From the NCBI GenBank assembly GCA_046049545.1, contig JBJORF010000021.1:1-64000 (forward strand): a stretch of DNA of 64,000 bases, written 5' to 3'. This document shows, in pieces, positions 8,543 to 17,536 of the stretch (the first letter of the stretch is position 1; the number at the start of each line of letters is the position of its first letter). Made by a program: the position numbers and the translations under genes. The notes beneath the pieces were generated by a model that did no database searches, was not told where the DNA came from, and saw nothing but the letters and a program-made list of their open reading frames with translations. This stretch comes from Romeriopsis sp046049545 (lineage in GTDB: Bacteria; Cyanobacteriota; Cyanobacteriia; Leptolyngbyales; Leptolyngbyaceae).

Positions 8543-8610
8543 GGGCTGAGCCACGCCGAAGCCCGGCGCGATCGGCCATCCCCATCGCGGGCTGAGCCCC
8601 GCCGAAGCCC
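8543..8610. repeat. two copies of a 22-bp hairpin repeat
   Basis: GGGCTGAGCC-A/C-CGCCGAAGCCC occurs at 8543-8564 and 8589-8610. The copies differ at one base, and each begins GGGCT and ends AGCCC so it can form a stem. They sit directly beside the 3' end of the second M48 gene. Confidence 0.75.
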
Positions 8611-8614
8611 TGGT

Positions 8615-9607
8615 TTATTTCGTAGTGGGCACAACAACGCCACCCGGAGCCGGACTGGGTAAGGGCGTTGGGCTGGGGCTAGGTACCGGGCTAGGTGTCG
8701 GGCTAGGTGCCGGACTGGGTGTCGGACTGGGACTGGGTGTTGGACTAGGTTTTGTTTCGGGGGCGGGAGTCTTGCTGACGGGCTTTTTCACCCGTTGAGC
8801 ATAGGCGACGGCATCGGTGCCTGCCGTCCCGCTGGTGGTGGCTTTCTTGATCTGGGTTTCCAGGGCGGCCACCCGATCGCGGGTATCCGGGTGGGTGCTG
8901 AGAAGCGTCGGCACGCGCACATCGTCTTTGATCAGCTTCCGCATGAAGTTCGCCATTTCGGGCTGGGCGTAGCTGGCATTGGCGATCATCTTCAGCCCGC
9001 GCGTATCCGCGTCAAATTCCGCCTGCCGCCCGTTGGGCCGATTCAGCAGCAATTCATAGGCAATATCGACCAACACATTCGTCTTCACGCCGATCACGCC
9101 CAGCCCGAGTTGCACCTTGGCTGCTGTCTGGAGACGCTTGAGGGAATGCTTCCCGGTGATGTGACCGATTTCATGCCCGATTACACTCGCAAGCTGGGCT
9201 TCATTGTCCGCCGCCATGATCGTGCCTTTGTTGACATAGACAAAGCCGCCCATGGTGGCAAAAGCATTAATGCCGTCGTCATTCACGACTTGGAACGTGT
9301 ATTTCAGCTTCGGACGATCGCTCTGTGCCGCCAGCTTTTGGCCAATTTCATCGACGTACTTGGCCAGGGCCGACTGCTTTTCCAGCTTCATTTCCTTGGC
9401 GATCCGATCGTTCAGCTCTTTGCCGATTTCGGTTTCCTGGGTTTCGCTGATCGTTAGGGTTTGCAGCACTTCACCGCCCCGCCGGATCACCTCGCCCCAA
9501 TCGATCGCCTCCGCCCGAATCACAGGACTGAGGCTCAGTCCGACGATCGTCAGCAGCGTTATCAATCCATAGAACCAACGGTGTTTGCGGAGCCAGCGAT
9601 ACAGCAT
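8615..9607 (-). CDS. M48 family metalloprotease with Pro/Ser/Thr repeat tail
   Basis: 330-residue paralog of the 7224-8213 protein. A hydrophobic N terminus (about 12-32) is followed by DDGINAFATMGGFVYVNKG, HEIGH at 145-149 and FDADTRG. The start at ATG 9607 (MLYRWLRKHRW) gives a proper signal sequence; the open frame extends upstream to 9694 but without signal-like sequence. The last 50 residues are P-S-P-T-P-S-P type repeats, resembling a wall-spanning linker, ending GGVVVPTTK. The other paralog also ends VVPTSR, so a common C-terminal tag may exist. Confidence 0.92.
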   Translation of the reverse strand: MLYRWLRKHRWFYGLITLLTIVGLSLSPVIRAEAIDWGEVIRRGGEVLQTLTISETQETEIGKELNDRIAKEMKLEKQSALAKYVDEIGQKLAAQSDRPKLKYTFQVVNDDGINAFATMGGFVYVNKGTIMAADNEAQLASVIGHEIGHITGKHSLKRLQTAAKVQLGLGVIGVKTNVLVDIAYELLLNRPNGRQAEFDADTRGLKMIANASYAQPEMANFMRKLIKDDVRVPTLLSTHPDTRDRVAALETQIKKATTSGTAGTDAVAYAQRVKKPVSKTPAPETKPSPTPSPSPTPSPAPSPTPSPVPSPSPTPLPSPAPGGVVVPTTK

Positions 9608-9765
9608 AGGAATGGGAGAATCGTAATTGGGAGAATTGAACAGTGGAGCGAATTTAACGCGGCAAATTTTACTGATTATGTTAGTCTTTCTCATGACTTG
9701 CGGAGTCCAGTCTTCGGCAAGGTTTAAAGATTCGCATCAAGACTAGATTTTTGGGGGATGGCATT

Positions 9766-10281
9766 ATGGCGATCGTGGACGCTCAGGGCCGGGTATTTGG
9801 CAAAGTCAGCCTCCTGGATGTGGGGGCCGGCGCGGTGATTGCTATGGTGATCGGCGGGATTTTGTTGCTACCGGGGAAGACCGGCTCAGCGGTGGGCGGC
9901 GATCAAGGCAAGGAAGTTGAAGTTGATGTGATGGTGCTGGGCGTGAAGTCCACCAAGGACATCAAGGAACTGGTGAAAGTCGGCGATAAGCTCGACGTGA
10001 TTATTCGCAATGAACCCGCAGGCTCGATCAACATCAGCAAACTGGAAGAACTCCCCCGTGACATCGCCGTGCCCCAGCCCGATGGCAGCGTCAAAGCACT
10101 GCCGGATCCCCGCAAGGAGTCCAAGTATTTCAATTCCTTCATTTTGACGCTGAAAGGCAATGCGAAAGTGGTCGATGATGGCGTGGTTTTCGGGAATAAA
10201 AAGGTGAAAACTGGCACCACCCTAGAACTCGAAAGTAAGGAATATAACTTCAATAGTTCCGTGATTCAGGTTCGCAAATAG
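9766..10281 (+). CDS. DUF4330 family protein
   Basis: 171-residue protein with one N-terminal membrane segment (about residues 16-36), opening with MAIVDAQGRVFGKVSLLDVG, the hallmark of the cyanobacterial DUF4330 family. The rest is a periplasmic-looking beta-rich domain. The ATG at 9766 is preceded by GGGGGAT at good spacing; a TTG five codons upstream is less likely. The function is unknown. Confidence 0.85.
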   Translation: MAIVDAQGRVFGKVSLLDVGAGAVIAMVIGGILLLPGKTGSAVGGDQGKEVEVDVMVLGVKSTKDIKELVKVGDKLDVIIRNEPAGSINISKLEELPRDIAVPQPDGSVKALPDPRKESKYFNSFILTLKGNAKVVDDGVVFGNKKVKTGTTLELESKEYNFNSSVIQVRK

Positions 10282-10380
10282 TTTCGCCAATAGTTTCACT
10301 GGCAAGCTTCACGAGCGCTCCCTCGATCGCGCGATAAAATAGCTGCATCATCGATTCACTACCTGATAGGTTCCGCTACC

Positions 10381-11226
10381 GTGGCTACTCGATCGTCGAA
10401 ACCCGATCTACTCACCGAATTTCTGCAAGGACTCGTCCCAGCGGACAATCGCCTGCTCCAACAAGTACCCCAACCTTGGCGGAAAGTCGCACGGTGGGCC
10501 GCGATCGGGGCGGGTTCAGCGCTGCTGCTGACCTGGAATGGGCGATTGGTGCTTGCGACGGGGGCCGGACTCGGGACAATGTGGCTGGGCTACAGCCTGC
10601 GGGATGCAAGCTGGCGGGCGGCGATCACAGATTTGGTGAATGCGTTTGAGGGAGTCGATCGGCGGATTACGCTGTCGGTGCTGGCTGGCGCTGGCGCTAG
10701 TCTCGGTACCTACACCGCACTCTCGATGTGGCTGGCGACAGAAAATCACTGGCTGGCAACGGGCATGATTCTCCAAGGCACCGTCACCCTGGGTGCTTTG
10801 GGCGTACTCCTGTGGCAAAAATTGCAGCCCACCCCCCAGCAAACCGGACTGATTCAACATATCCAAAACCTGACGAACCCGGATGCCCTGCAACGCTTAA
10901 TCGCCGTTCGCCAGATCAATCACCTGCTCCCCAAGCATCCTGAGCAACGATCGGACATCGCGGAATTTTATCAAGTGCTGCTGACGCGGGAACCCGATCG
11001 GCTGATCCGTGAAGCCCTAATGGATGGCTTACAGACCATTCAGCAACAAACCAGCGCCATCGCCCCCGCCCAAACTCGACAATTCCAAGCCCGAACTCGC
11101 CTCGCTACCCCGTCGATCGCGCAAGCGGAAGCCGAAGCGATCGAATGGCTCGAATCCACGCCGCTCTACGATCCCATTCTGCCGAAAGCCATGCCCCGAA
11201 AACGCGCCCAGGCTCTCGACGAATAA
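10381..11226 (+). CDS. conserved cyanobacterial membrane protein
   Basis: 281 residues, starting at GTG. Residues 37-70, 95-115 and 125-143 are hydrophobic and probably cross the membrane. The C-terminal half is helical (LIQHIQNLTNPDALQRLIAVRQINHLL) and resembles HEAT/armadillo-like regulatory tails. No catalytic motif is seen. It stands alone, 100 bp after the DUF4330 gene, with a short AT-rich leader. I infer nothing about its role. Confidence 0.75.
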   Translation: MATRSSKPDLLTEFLQGLVPADNRLLQQVPQPWRKVARWAAIGAGSALLLTWNGRLVLATGAGLGTMWLGYSLRDASWRAAITDLVNAFEGVDRRITLSVLAGAGASLGTYTALSMWLATENHWLATGMILQGTVTLGALGVLLWQKLQPTPQQTGLIQHIQNLTNPDALQRLIAVRQINHLLPKHPEQRSDIAEFYQVLLTREPDRLIREALMDGLQTIQQQTSAIAPAQTRQFQARTRLATPSIAQAEAEAIEWLESTPLYDPILPKAMPRKRAQALDE

Positions 11227-11230
11227 AGGC

Positions 11231-11647
11231 TTACGGGGCTTGCAACAAGTTCTGCACGTAATTGAGCGATCGGGCGATCTGTTCGATCTGATTCGCCGCT
11301 TGCTCCCAGTCCGCGATCGCCGCTGACTCTTCTAGTGCCCGCGAACAGCGGACAATTTCCCGTAGCCCGATATTGCCGCTGCTGCCTTTAATTTTGTGGG
11401 CAATCTGCGCCAGCGGCTGGGCATGACGCAAGCCGATCGCCTGATGTGCCTGGGGAAGCAGCAACCAAGTCTCCCGCGTAAAAATCCGCAACAGCTCTAA
11501 TTCAAATTCTTCATTCCCCTCCGATAACTGTCGCAATTGCTGCCAGTCAATCGGCGATTCGCGCGGCGTCGCATCAATGTTAGGGTCGGTGGGCTGGGTC
11601 ACGGCATTCCTGTTTGTGGCGTAATCCATCATTTCGATCGAACGCAT
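11231..11647 (-). CDS. Hpt (histidine phosphotransfer) domain protein
   Basis: 138-residue stand-alone phosphotransfer protein. The phospho-accepting His is H84 in AHKIKGSSGNIG, within a four-helix bundle (residues 35-135). Such proteins relay phosphate between hybrid kinases and response regulators; no partner lies next to it. I use the ATG at 11647 (MRSIEMMDY), but the two ATGs at 11632 and 11629 are also possible. The frame is open upstream to 11821 through an 18-bp repeat that is unlikely to be coding. It is convergent with the membrane protein gene, 4 bp away. Confidence 0.85.
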   Translation of the reverse strand: MRSIEMMDYATNRNAVTQPTDPNIDATPRESPIDWQQLRQLSEGNEEFELELLRIFTRETWLLLPQAHQAIGLRHAQPLAQIAHKIKGSSGNIGLREIVRCSRALEESAAIADWEQAANQIEQIARSLNYVQNLLQAP

Positions 11648-11771
11648 AAGCACCCCATAAACCATTGTAGAAACCAAAAAGCGAATGCACCGATCGCCTA
11701 AACCGAGCGACAACGCACCAACTTTCCCCTGAGTCCCTATTGTTCCCTCCGGAATCCCGGTTGCATCAGGT

Positions 11772-11825
11772 GTAGCTAGAGACACCCGTGTAGGTAAAGA
11801 CACCTGTGTGGGCAAAGACACATCA
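11772..11825. repeat. three 18-bp tandem repeats
   Basis: Units resembling GTAGGTAAAGACACCTGT start at 11772, 11790 and 11808 with several mismatches. They lie between the divergent Hpt gene and the secreted-protein gene. Confidence 0.6.
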
Positions 11826-11974
11826 GCAATTCACCCATGTCCCCCCGTGGCACCGCACCTGAAGATCGCACTGCATCACCGCAATATCACGATTGGGAAA
11901 TCCCTACATCGGGCCGTGATCACGCTGACCAATGAATTTGTCACAATAAAAGTACTCGATCGGACTCTTACACC

Positions 11975-12463
11975 ATGGCACGTCATACTTTTCCGAACGC
12001 GATGTTCAGCGCCGTGATCGCCATCATCCTTGGCATGAGCTTCACCCAGCCGCCGATCGCCGCCGAGGAGTCAAATTTCGGCACCCTCAGCCTCAACCCC
12101 AAAACCCGCAGCACCACCGTCGATGGTTCCACAGGCGGCACTACATCCCTGGCTGCCGTTACAACCAACCTCGACCAGGACGAGAATCAATGCTTTGGCT
12201 ACGGCGACCCTAAGCCCGACCACATCCTCGAACTCAACCAGCCCGCCCGCGAAATCAGCCTGATTGTCAACAGTCGCGGCCAAGACACCACCCTCATCGT
12301 CCAAGCCCCCGATCAGCGCTTCCGCTGCGGCGATGACTTCAATGGCAAGGATGCTGGAATTGAAGGCAAAGATTGGCAACCCGGCAAATATCGGATCTGG
12401 GTGGGAACCGTTCAATCCGGCAAACGTCACAGCTACAAGCTGACCGTGCAGACGCGCCAGTAG
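11975..12463 (+). CDS. small secreted protein of unknown function
   Basis: 162 residues with a clear signal peptide (MARHTFPNAMFSAVIAIILG..., likely cut after PIAA). The mature part has two Cys (in NQCFGYG and FRCGDDF) and a PGKYRIWVGTV strand, resembling the pre-peptidase C-terminal/beta-sandwich proteins found in cyanobacterial periplasms. DHILELNQPAREISLIVNS supports a ligand- or carbohydrate-binding sandwich fold. The role is unknown. Confidence 0.8.
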   Translation: MARHTFPNAMFSAVIAIILGMSFTQPPIAAEESNFGTLSLNPKTRSTTVDGSTGGTTSLAAVTTNLDQDENQCFGYGDPKPDHILELNQPAREISLIVNSRGQDTTLIVQAPDQRFRCGDDFNGKDAGIEGKDWQPGKYRIWVGTVQSGKRHSYKLTVQTRQ

Positions 12464-12526
12464 CCGACGATCGGCGCAGCCAAAGGCAACCCGTGGATGA
12501 GACTCAACCTGGCACAAGACTGATTC

Positions 12527-12555
12527 TTGCTTGGTGCAGTCTAATCCTCTATACT
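12527..12555 (+). promoter_or_regulatory. sigma-70-type promoter for futA
   Basis: TTGCTT (12527-12532), a 17-bp spacer, TATACT (12550-12555), 61 bp before the futA start. It matches the consensus well. No clear Fur box was found by eye in the leader. Confidence 0.45.
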
Positions 12556-12615
12556 TGTTGCGACAAGATTGCAATAACTTTTTGACCCGCGATCAGTGCG
12601 CGTGACCCGTAGGAA

Positions 12616-13698
12616 ATGATTAAAAGACGCTTTATTCTGCAATTGACCGCTGGCGCAATCAGCGCGATCGCCATCGGTGGCTGTAATACGAGCAGCAATT
12701 CCGGTAGCAATAGCACAACGCCCGCTGCTTCATCCAACGGTAATAATAGTATTACGGTTTATTCGGCGCGGCACTACGATGCCGATAACCAGGTCTATGC
12801 GGGTTTTACGCAGAAGACAGGAATTAAAATCAACCTGGTCGAAGCGAAGGCCAATGAATTAGTCGAGCGGCTCAAAAGTGAAGGCAGCAATTCCCCCGCT
12901 GATGTGGTGATCACCGTGGATGCGGGGAATTTACATGCCGCAAAACAAGCTGGGGTGCTCCAACCGATCGCCTCATCGGCGTTGCAAACGGCCATTCCCG
13001 CCAACCTGCGCGACCCGGAGAATTATTGGTTTGGGCTGACCAAACGGGCGCGGGTGATCATGTATAACAAAGACACCGTTACCCCGAACAAAATCCAACG
13101 CTACGAAGACCTCGCCAAGCCGGATTTGGGCTACAAAGTGATCGTCCGATCGTCGAATAATATCTACAACCAATCCCTCGTTGGATCAATCATTGCGGCA
13201 GATGGTGCAGCCGCGACGGAAACCTGGGTAAAAGGCTTAGTCAATAATATGGGACGGCCTCCGGAAGGCAATGATGTGTCCCAGATTAAATCCCTGGCCA
13301 GTGGGGTAGGCGATCTGTCATTGGTTAATACCTACTACCTCGTGCGTTTGGCCAAATCCCCCAAACCCGAAGACCAAGCGGTCGTCAAGAAAATCGGCAT
13401 TATTTTCCCGAATCAAGCCGATCGGGGCACCCACATCAACATCAGTGGCGCCGGTGTCGCCAAGCATTCGCCCAATCCCACCGCTGCCACCCAGTTCATC
13501 GAATACCTCACCAGCCCGGAAGCCCAATCGATCTTCGCGGGCAGTAATAATGAATATCCCGTGCTGCAATCGGGCGTGACGCTCGACCCGATTTTGGCGG
13601 CCTATGGGACATTCAAAGAAGATCCGCTCAACGCCATCACGATCGGGGAAAATAACAAACAAGCCCTTGAAGTCATGGATCGGGGTGGATGGAAATAA
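12616..13698 (+). CDS. futA: Fe(III) ABC transporter substrate-binding protein
   Basis: 360-residue periplasmic ferric-iron binder of the FutA/FbpA type. The N terminus MIKRRFILQ looks twin-arginine-like and the lipobox AIGGC puts a lipidated Cys at 23. The candidate iron ligands known from FutA proteins are visible: H53/Y54 in YSARHYD, Y184 and the paired Y240-Y241 in NTYYLVR. RGTHINISGAGV is also typical. The usual FutB permease and FutC ATPase are absent here; instead exbB starts 4 bp after the stop and exbD follows. The start ATG is preceded by AGGA. Confidence 0.93.
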   Translation: MIKRRFILQLTAGAISAIAIGGCNTSSNSGSNSTTPAASSNGNNSITVYSARHYDADNQVYAGFTQKTGIKINLVEAKANELVERLKSEGSNSPADVVITVDAGNLHAAKQAGVLQPIASSALQTAIPANLRDPENYWFGLTKRARVIMYNKDTVTPNKIQRYEDLAKPDLGYKVIVRSSNNIYNQSLVGSIIAADGAAATETWVKGLVNNMGRPPEGNDVSQIKSLASGVGDLSLVNTYYLVRLAKSPKPEDQAVVKKIGIIFPNQADRGTHINISGAGVAKHSPNPTAATQFIEYLTSPEAQSIFAGSNNEYPVLQSGVTLDPILAAYGTFKEDPLNAITIGENNKQALEVMDRGGWK

Positions 13699-13702
13699 GC
13701 CT

Positions 13703-14470
13703 ATGTCTAATTGGCTCGAATTAATTCGCAAAGGTGGCCCCGTCATGGTGCCGATGCTGGGGCTGTCAGTGCTGACCATGGCCTGTGGCTTCGAGCGGTT
13801 TTGGTTTTGGCGGCAGACGATGCGGGGTGAGAAACAATTAGTCCGGCAAATTTTGTTGGCCGCCCAGGGGGATTTGGGTCAGGCGAAACTGATTGCCCAG
13901 CAGGCCCAAGCAATGCCGATCGGGCGGTTTCTGCTGGCGGCGTTGGAATTAAATCAGCCCACTCCCGAAACCCTGCGTTTGGCGATGGAAGCAGCGGGCG
14001 ATCGGGAATTTGTGCAGATGCGCAAATGCGACAAGTTACTCGAAACAATTATCGCGATCGCGCCGCTGTTGGGCTTGTTAGGAACGGTGACGGGATTGAT
14101 TGCGACATTTTTTAATTTAAAAATTGGGGGTGGGGGGAGCGGTGTAGACACTTCCGCTGCGGCCCTCGGGATTGCCGAAGCGCTGATCACCACCGCTGGG
14201 GGCATGATTGTCGCAATTTTGGCCTTGGCGGTCTTTCGGATTTGCGCCAGTTTACAGTCTTTTCAGATTGATTACTTTGCCGATGTCGGCAACGAACTGG
14301 AATTAATTTATCGTCAATTATGGTATGAACCGCGCCAAGCCCAAGCCGCCGCCGACCAGTCGCCCCAGGGATTAATGCAACAAATTGTTGATCTCTTACA
14401 AACCCAACGCCCAACTCCAACCACCGAATCGATTATTTCCCCGCCGATCGCCCCCATTGCCCCGGAGTAA
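13703..14470 (+). CDS. exbB: ExbB/TolQ-type proton channel subunit
   Basis: 255-residue MotA/TolQ/ExbB family inner-membrane protein. It has a first membrane helix at about 12-30 and two later ones (LLETIIAIAPLLGLLGTVTG and AEALITTAGGMIVAILALAV) carrying the conserved polar and Gly residues of the family. With ExbD it converts proton-motive force into energy for TonB-dependent outer-membrane transport. The start at 13703 is 4 bp after futA, indicating one transcript. Confidence 0.93.
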   Translation: MSNWLELIRKGGPVMVPMLGLSVLTMACGFERFWFWRQTMRGEKQLVRQILLAAQGDLGQAKLIAQQAQAMPIGRFLLAALELNQPTPETLRLAMEAAGDREFVQMRKCDKLLETIIAIAPLLGLLGTVTGLIATFFNLKIGGGGSGVDTSAAALGIAEALITTAGGMIVAILALAVFRICASLQSFQIDYFADVGNELELIYRQLWYEPRQAQAAADQSPQGLMQQIVDLLQTQRPTPTTESIISPPIAPIAPE

Positions 14471-14476
14471 ATCATC

Positions 14477-14908
14477 ATGCGGTTTCGTGCCCAACAGCAG
14501 CGCCAGAACAGTATGCCAGAGATTAATCTGGTGCCGATGATGGATGTGATTATGACCATTCTCACGTTTTTTATTATTGTGTCGATGACGCTCAGTGATG
14601 TCAGTTCCGTGGACATTCGCCTCCCCCAAAAAGGCAGTGGCAGCAACAAATCCACTACGCCCAGTGATGGCAAAACTGATTCCACCCGGTTAATCATTGC
14701 GATCGACGCGAAGGGGCAATTATTTCTTGATCAACGGCCCGTTAATCAAGCCAAGATGATGCAATTCGCGCAGCAACATCTGGCCGCCAACCCTAAAAGC
14801 CGGGTGATTATTGCCGCCGACCAAGCAGTGCCTTACCAGCAAGTACTCCAAACGCTCAAGGCCCTCCGCGATGTCGGGGGCGATCGGGTGTCGCTGAGCT
14901 TCCAGTAA
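14477..14908 (+). CDS. exbD: ExbD/TolR-type motor subunit
   Basis: 143 residues: a short cytoplasmic N terminus, one membrane helix (about 20-38, MMDVIMTILTFFIIVS) with the essential Asp at 23, and a periplasmic domain ending DVGGDRVSLSFQ. It lies 6 bp after exbB in the futA-exbB-exbD operon. No tonB gene was found in this window, so the energiser must pair with a TonB encoded elsewhere. Confidence 0.93.
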   Translation: MRFRAQQQRQNSMPEINLVPMMDVIMTILTFFIIVSMTLSDVSSVDIRLPQKGSGSNKSTTPSDGKTDSTRLIIAIDAKGQLFLDQRPVNQAKMMQFAQQHLAANPKSRVIIAADQAVPYQQVLQTLKALRDVGGDRVSLSFQ

Positions 14909-15018
14909 GTGGGGATGCGTTTCCTTGGTGTTGCTATGTCACATCATGTGAGCGGCGCAGTCATCCTCTTGTGGGGACGGTCGCATTTTGGCGCGGCAAG
15001 GGAACTGCACTAACGACC

Positions 15019-16344
15019 TCAGCGGGGCAATTGCCCGATCGCCAGCAGCACCGCACTGCCCAACAACATCACCCCAAACCCACTAATCAGCGGCACCCGC
15101 CAATTCGGTCGCCGCGCCAGCCAAAATCCCAGCGCGATCGGCAACGACACAATCCCAAAAAATCCCCGCTCGGGACTAATCGGGTGACTGGAAAACGCCA
15201 GCCACAGCAACGACCAAAATCCATAATTTGTCAGCAACACCCCCATCCGCAAGCGCTGCGTCCAAAACAACGCAATCCCACCCACCACCGTCATCATCCG
15301 CACAAATCCCCAAGGCCACAACAGCCAAAACCACAGCCCCAGCGCCACCGCCCCCCAAGGTCGCCACTGGGGCCTTAGCCGATCAGGAAATCGCCACAGG
15401 AGAAAGGCCAGAACTTCGATCGTGCAAAATTGAAGCGGGTAAAAAATACTTTTCAGATTGCCATTGCGCGGATCGATCGGGCCGACAATGCCACCGCGCA
15501 AGGTTTCCCCCCAGGCTTTCCAGTCCAACAAATTCGGCGGTTTTTGCGGCAGGAAATTTAATGCGTTATCAAAGGCAAACAAGTCACCCGTTCGCCAGCC
15601 GCAGTACAAGCTGTATAGCCCAAACCCAATCAAACCGAGCGGCCCCACCCAATAGGCCAACCGCGATCGCCGGTGCTGCCAAGCCGTACTAATCAGCGTC
15701 GGCATCAGGCTCAACCCCATGGTCCGCGTCGCCGTCGCCAACGCCCCAAACCCCGCCGCTAAACCGTAGTAACGCCGACTAAAGCATTGCAAAGTCAACA
15801 CATTCAGCAATAAAAATAAGCCATCAACATCGGCTAAACCACAAAATATCGACAGCGGAAACCAAGCGATCGCGGCAATCGTCCATTTCGCGATCGTCAC
15901 GTTCCACCGCGCCACGATCCAGCGATGCAATAACGTCAACGCCAACAGAAATGCTAAATTATTCACCACCAAGCCCGCCCCAATAAACGGCACTTGGCCA
16001 ATTTCCATCACCAATCGGCAGAGCATCGGATAAAACGGCAGAAACGCCAGCGACGGCATCGCCTGCCCCGCATCCGGAATATAGCCAAAATTCGCGATCT
16101 GGGAATACCATTCGCCATCCCCCGTGAGGAACAGCCACCAACCGCGCCGATCGGCGATCGCCGCCCCCGCGATCGGCAAACTTGGCGCAACCAGTCCCAT
16201 CCCCACCCAAATGACCAACCGACTCAGCAGCCAAGGCTGCCAAACCGCCAGCGGTGGCCGCCAGACTTGGCGCAGGGTTTGGACAGAAGGGAAGGAAGGC
16301 GTTGCGACCACGAAACGGTCATCATGAGGACGGGAATTCAACAT
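15019..16344 (-). CDS. PIG-V-like integral membrane glycosyltransferase
   Basis: 441-residue polytopic protein with about ten hydrophobic segments. LTGDGEWYSQIANFGY (acidic D76 in the first periplasmic loop) matches the WDGxWYxxIAxxGY signature of PIG-V-type mannosyltransferases of the GT-C superfamily, which use lipid-linked sugars on the outer face of the membrane. ATATRTMGLSLMP is also typical. The acceptor is not deducible. It is a single gene, convergent with exbD. Confidence 0.75.
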   Translation of the reverse strand: MLNSRPHDDRFVVATPSFPSVQTLRQVWRPPLAVWQPWLLSRLVIWVGMGLVAPSLPIAGAAIADRRGWWLFLTGDGEWYSQIANFGYIPDAGQAMPSLAFLPFYPMLCRLVMEIGQVPFIGAGLVVNNLAFLLALTLLHRWIVARWNVTIAKWTIAAIAWFPLSIFCGLADVDGLFLLLNVLTLQCFSRRYYGLAAGFGALATATRTMGLSLMPTLISTAWQHRRSRLAYWVGPLGLIGFGLYSLYCGWRTGDLFAFDNALNFLPQKPPNLLDWKAWGETLRGGIVGPIDPRNGNLKSIFYPLQFCTIEVLAFLLWRFPDRLRPQWRPWGAVALGLWFWLLWPWGFVRMMTVVGGIALFWTQRLRMGVLLTNYGFWSLLWLAFSSHPISPERGFFGIVSLPIALGFWLARRPNWRVPLISGFGVMLLGSAVLLAIGQLPR

Positions 16345-16475
16345 ATCCCCATTAAAGCAGGCAAACTAGGAAAATGCACGCTACATATAGCGTGCCAGCC
16401 AAATCAGGATGCGATTTGAATCGCGCCGTGGATCATTGGATAATGGTGAGGCAGCGAGGTTTTGAGGCATGGAGC

Positions 16476-17264
16476 ATGGAAAACTGGGGACGATGGTGGC
16501 GGGGTGGGTTGGTGCTGCTGCTGGGCTGTTGCCTATGCTGGACGGGTCGGGCGATCGCGGCGGAAACCCTGAGCGATCGGCTGGCCAGCTATCCCAATTG
16601 GCAACACAAACCCACAACGCAGCTCGCCCAGGGAGATTTGGCCTATCCGGACTGGATGGCCGGGGACTGGCAATTGGCGACGACCCTAATCGATATGGTC
16701 GCGCCGCTAGCACCGACCATTACCACGCCAGGATTTGAGTCCAATCGGGACTATCTGAACCAGCCGATGCGCTTTCCCGTCCGGTTCTACAGCGCCAATC
16801 TGCCCCAACCCCGTCGTCTGGTACCGCAGCACAATCGTACCGGGGTGATTGCCGATCGCGCCTTTAATGGGCAGCAGATTGCCAAAGCCTACCTCGGCGA
16901 TAATCTCGTCCAAGCAGTCAAAGTTGATCCCGCCAATCCCAACCGCCAAATCACGATCCTCAAGGGCAATCGCCAACTCGAATCGACGATTTCCGATCGG
17001 GCCACCGAACAACCCAATGCCACCCAATTTATCACTACCGAACTGTTCCAGCAGGTGTTTCGTGGCACCGAACAGCCCTACCTCAATCAAGTCGAAACCA
17101 CAACAAGTTACGTTTATCGCCCCGAACAGCCCGAACAGCCGATCGTCGCCGATCAAGTCACCGCAATCTACCTATCCCCCAACGATCCACAGTATTTTCA
17201 AGCTGGGGAGAATCCGGTGGCGCTGTATCGTTACAAGTTGGAATTCTCTCCGTTACAAAAATAA
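16476..17264 (+). CDS. exported cyanobacterial protein (DUF6816-like)
   Basis: 262 residues from ATG 16476 (MENWGRWWRGG), preceded by GAGG and giving a clean signal peptide ending RAIAAE; an ATG at 16443 is also in frame. The mature part has DWMAGDWQLATTLIDMVAPL, TPGFESNRDYLNQPMRFPV and a C-terminal ALYRYKLEF strand. From memory this fits the lumenal/periplasmic family named DUF6816 in cyanobacteria and plastids. No enzyme motif is visible and the role is unknown. Confidence 0.75.
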   Translation: MENWGRWWRGGLVLLLGCCLCWTGRAIAAETLSDRLASYPNWQHKPTTQLAQGDLAYPDWMAGDWQLATTLIDMVAPLAPTITTPGFESNRDYLNQPMRFPVRFYSANLPQPRRLVPQHNRTGVIADRAFNGQQIAKAYLGDNLVQAVKVDPANPNRQITILKGNRQLESTISDRATEQPNATQFITTELFQQVFRGTEQPYLNQVETTTSYVYRPEQPEQPIVADQVTAIYLSPNDPQYFQAGENPVALYRYKLEFSPLQK

Positions 17265-17536
17265 ATCAGCCCGATCGTTTCGTCACAAAACACCAAAAAT
17301 TGCAAAGAATTCGTCATCATAGATAAAGGAATCAAGCGCTCACAAGGGCTTAAGTAAACTTTGTTGGCGATCCTGGCCGCAGAACTTTGTTCTTTGATAA
17401 CCTCAGAGAGATATAAGCAAGTCAGTACTTTAATTTCTCCTCCGAGATTTCCCATTCCCTTTTAATAAGCCGAACTTGTCGTGGTGCAAGTTAATTCGAT
17501 TCGTTGGTGATTTTTGATAATTTAGGGCAACTCAGC

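Noticed and set aside
11648..11821. N-terminal extension of the Hpt protein
   Set aside because: It runs through an 18-bp tandem repeat and intergenic sequence; the conserved domain starts later.
15176..15692. Overlapping ORFs opposite the PIG-V-like gene
   Set aside because: They are reading-frame shadows in high-GC coding DNA with Ser/Pro/Ala-rich translations.
17231..17455. Minus-strand 74-residue ORF after the DUF6816-like gene
   Set aside because: It overlaps the end of a convincing gene, has no ribosome site or recognisable motif, and lies in AT-rich intergenic DNA.
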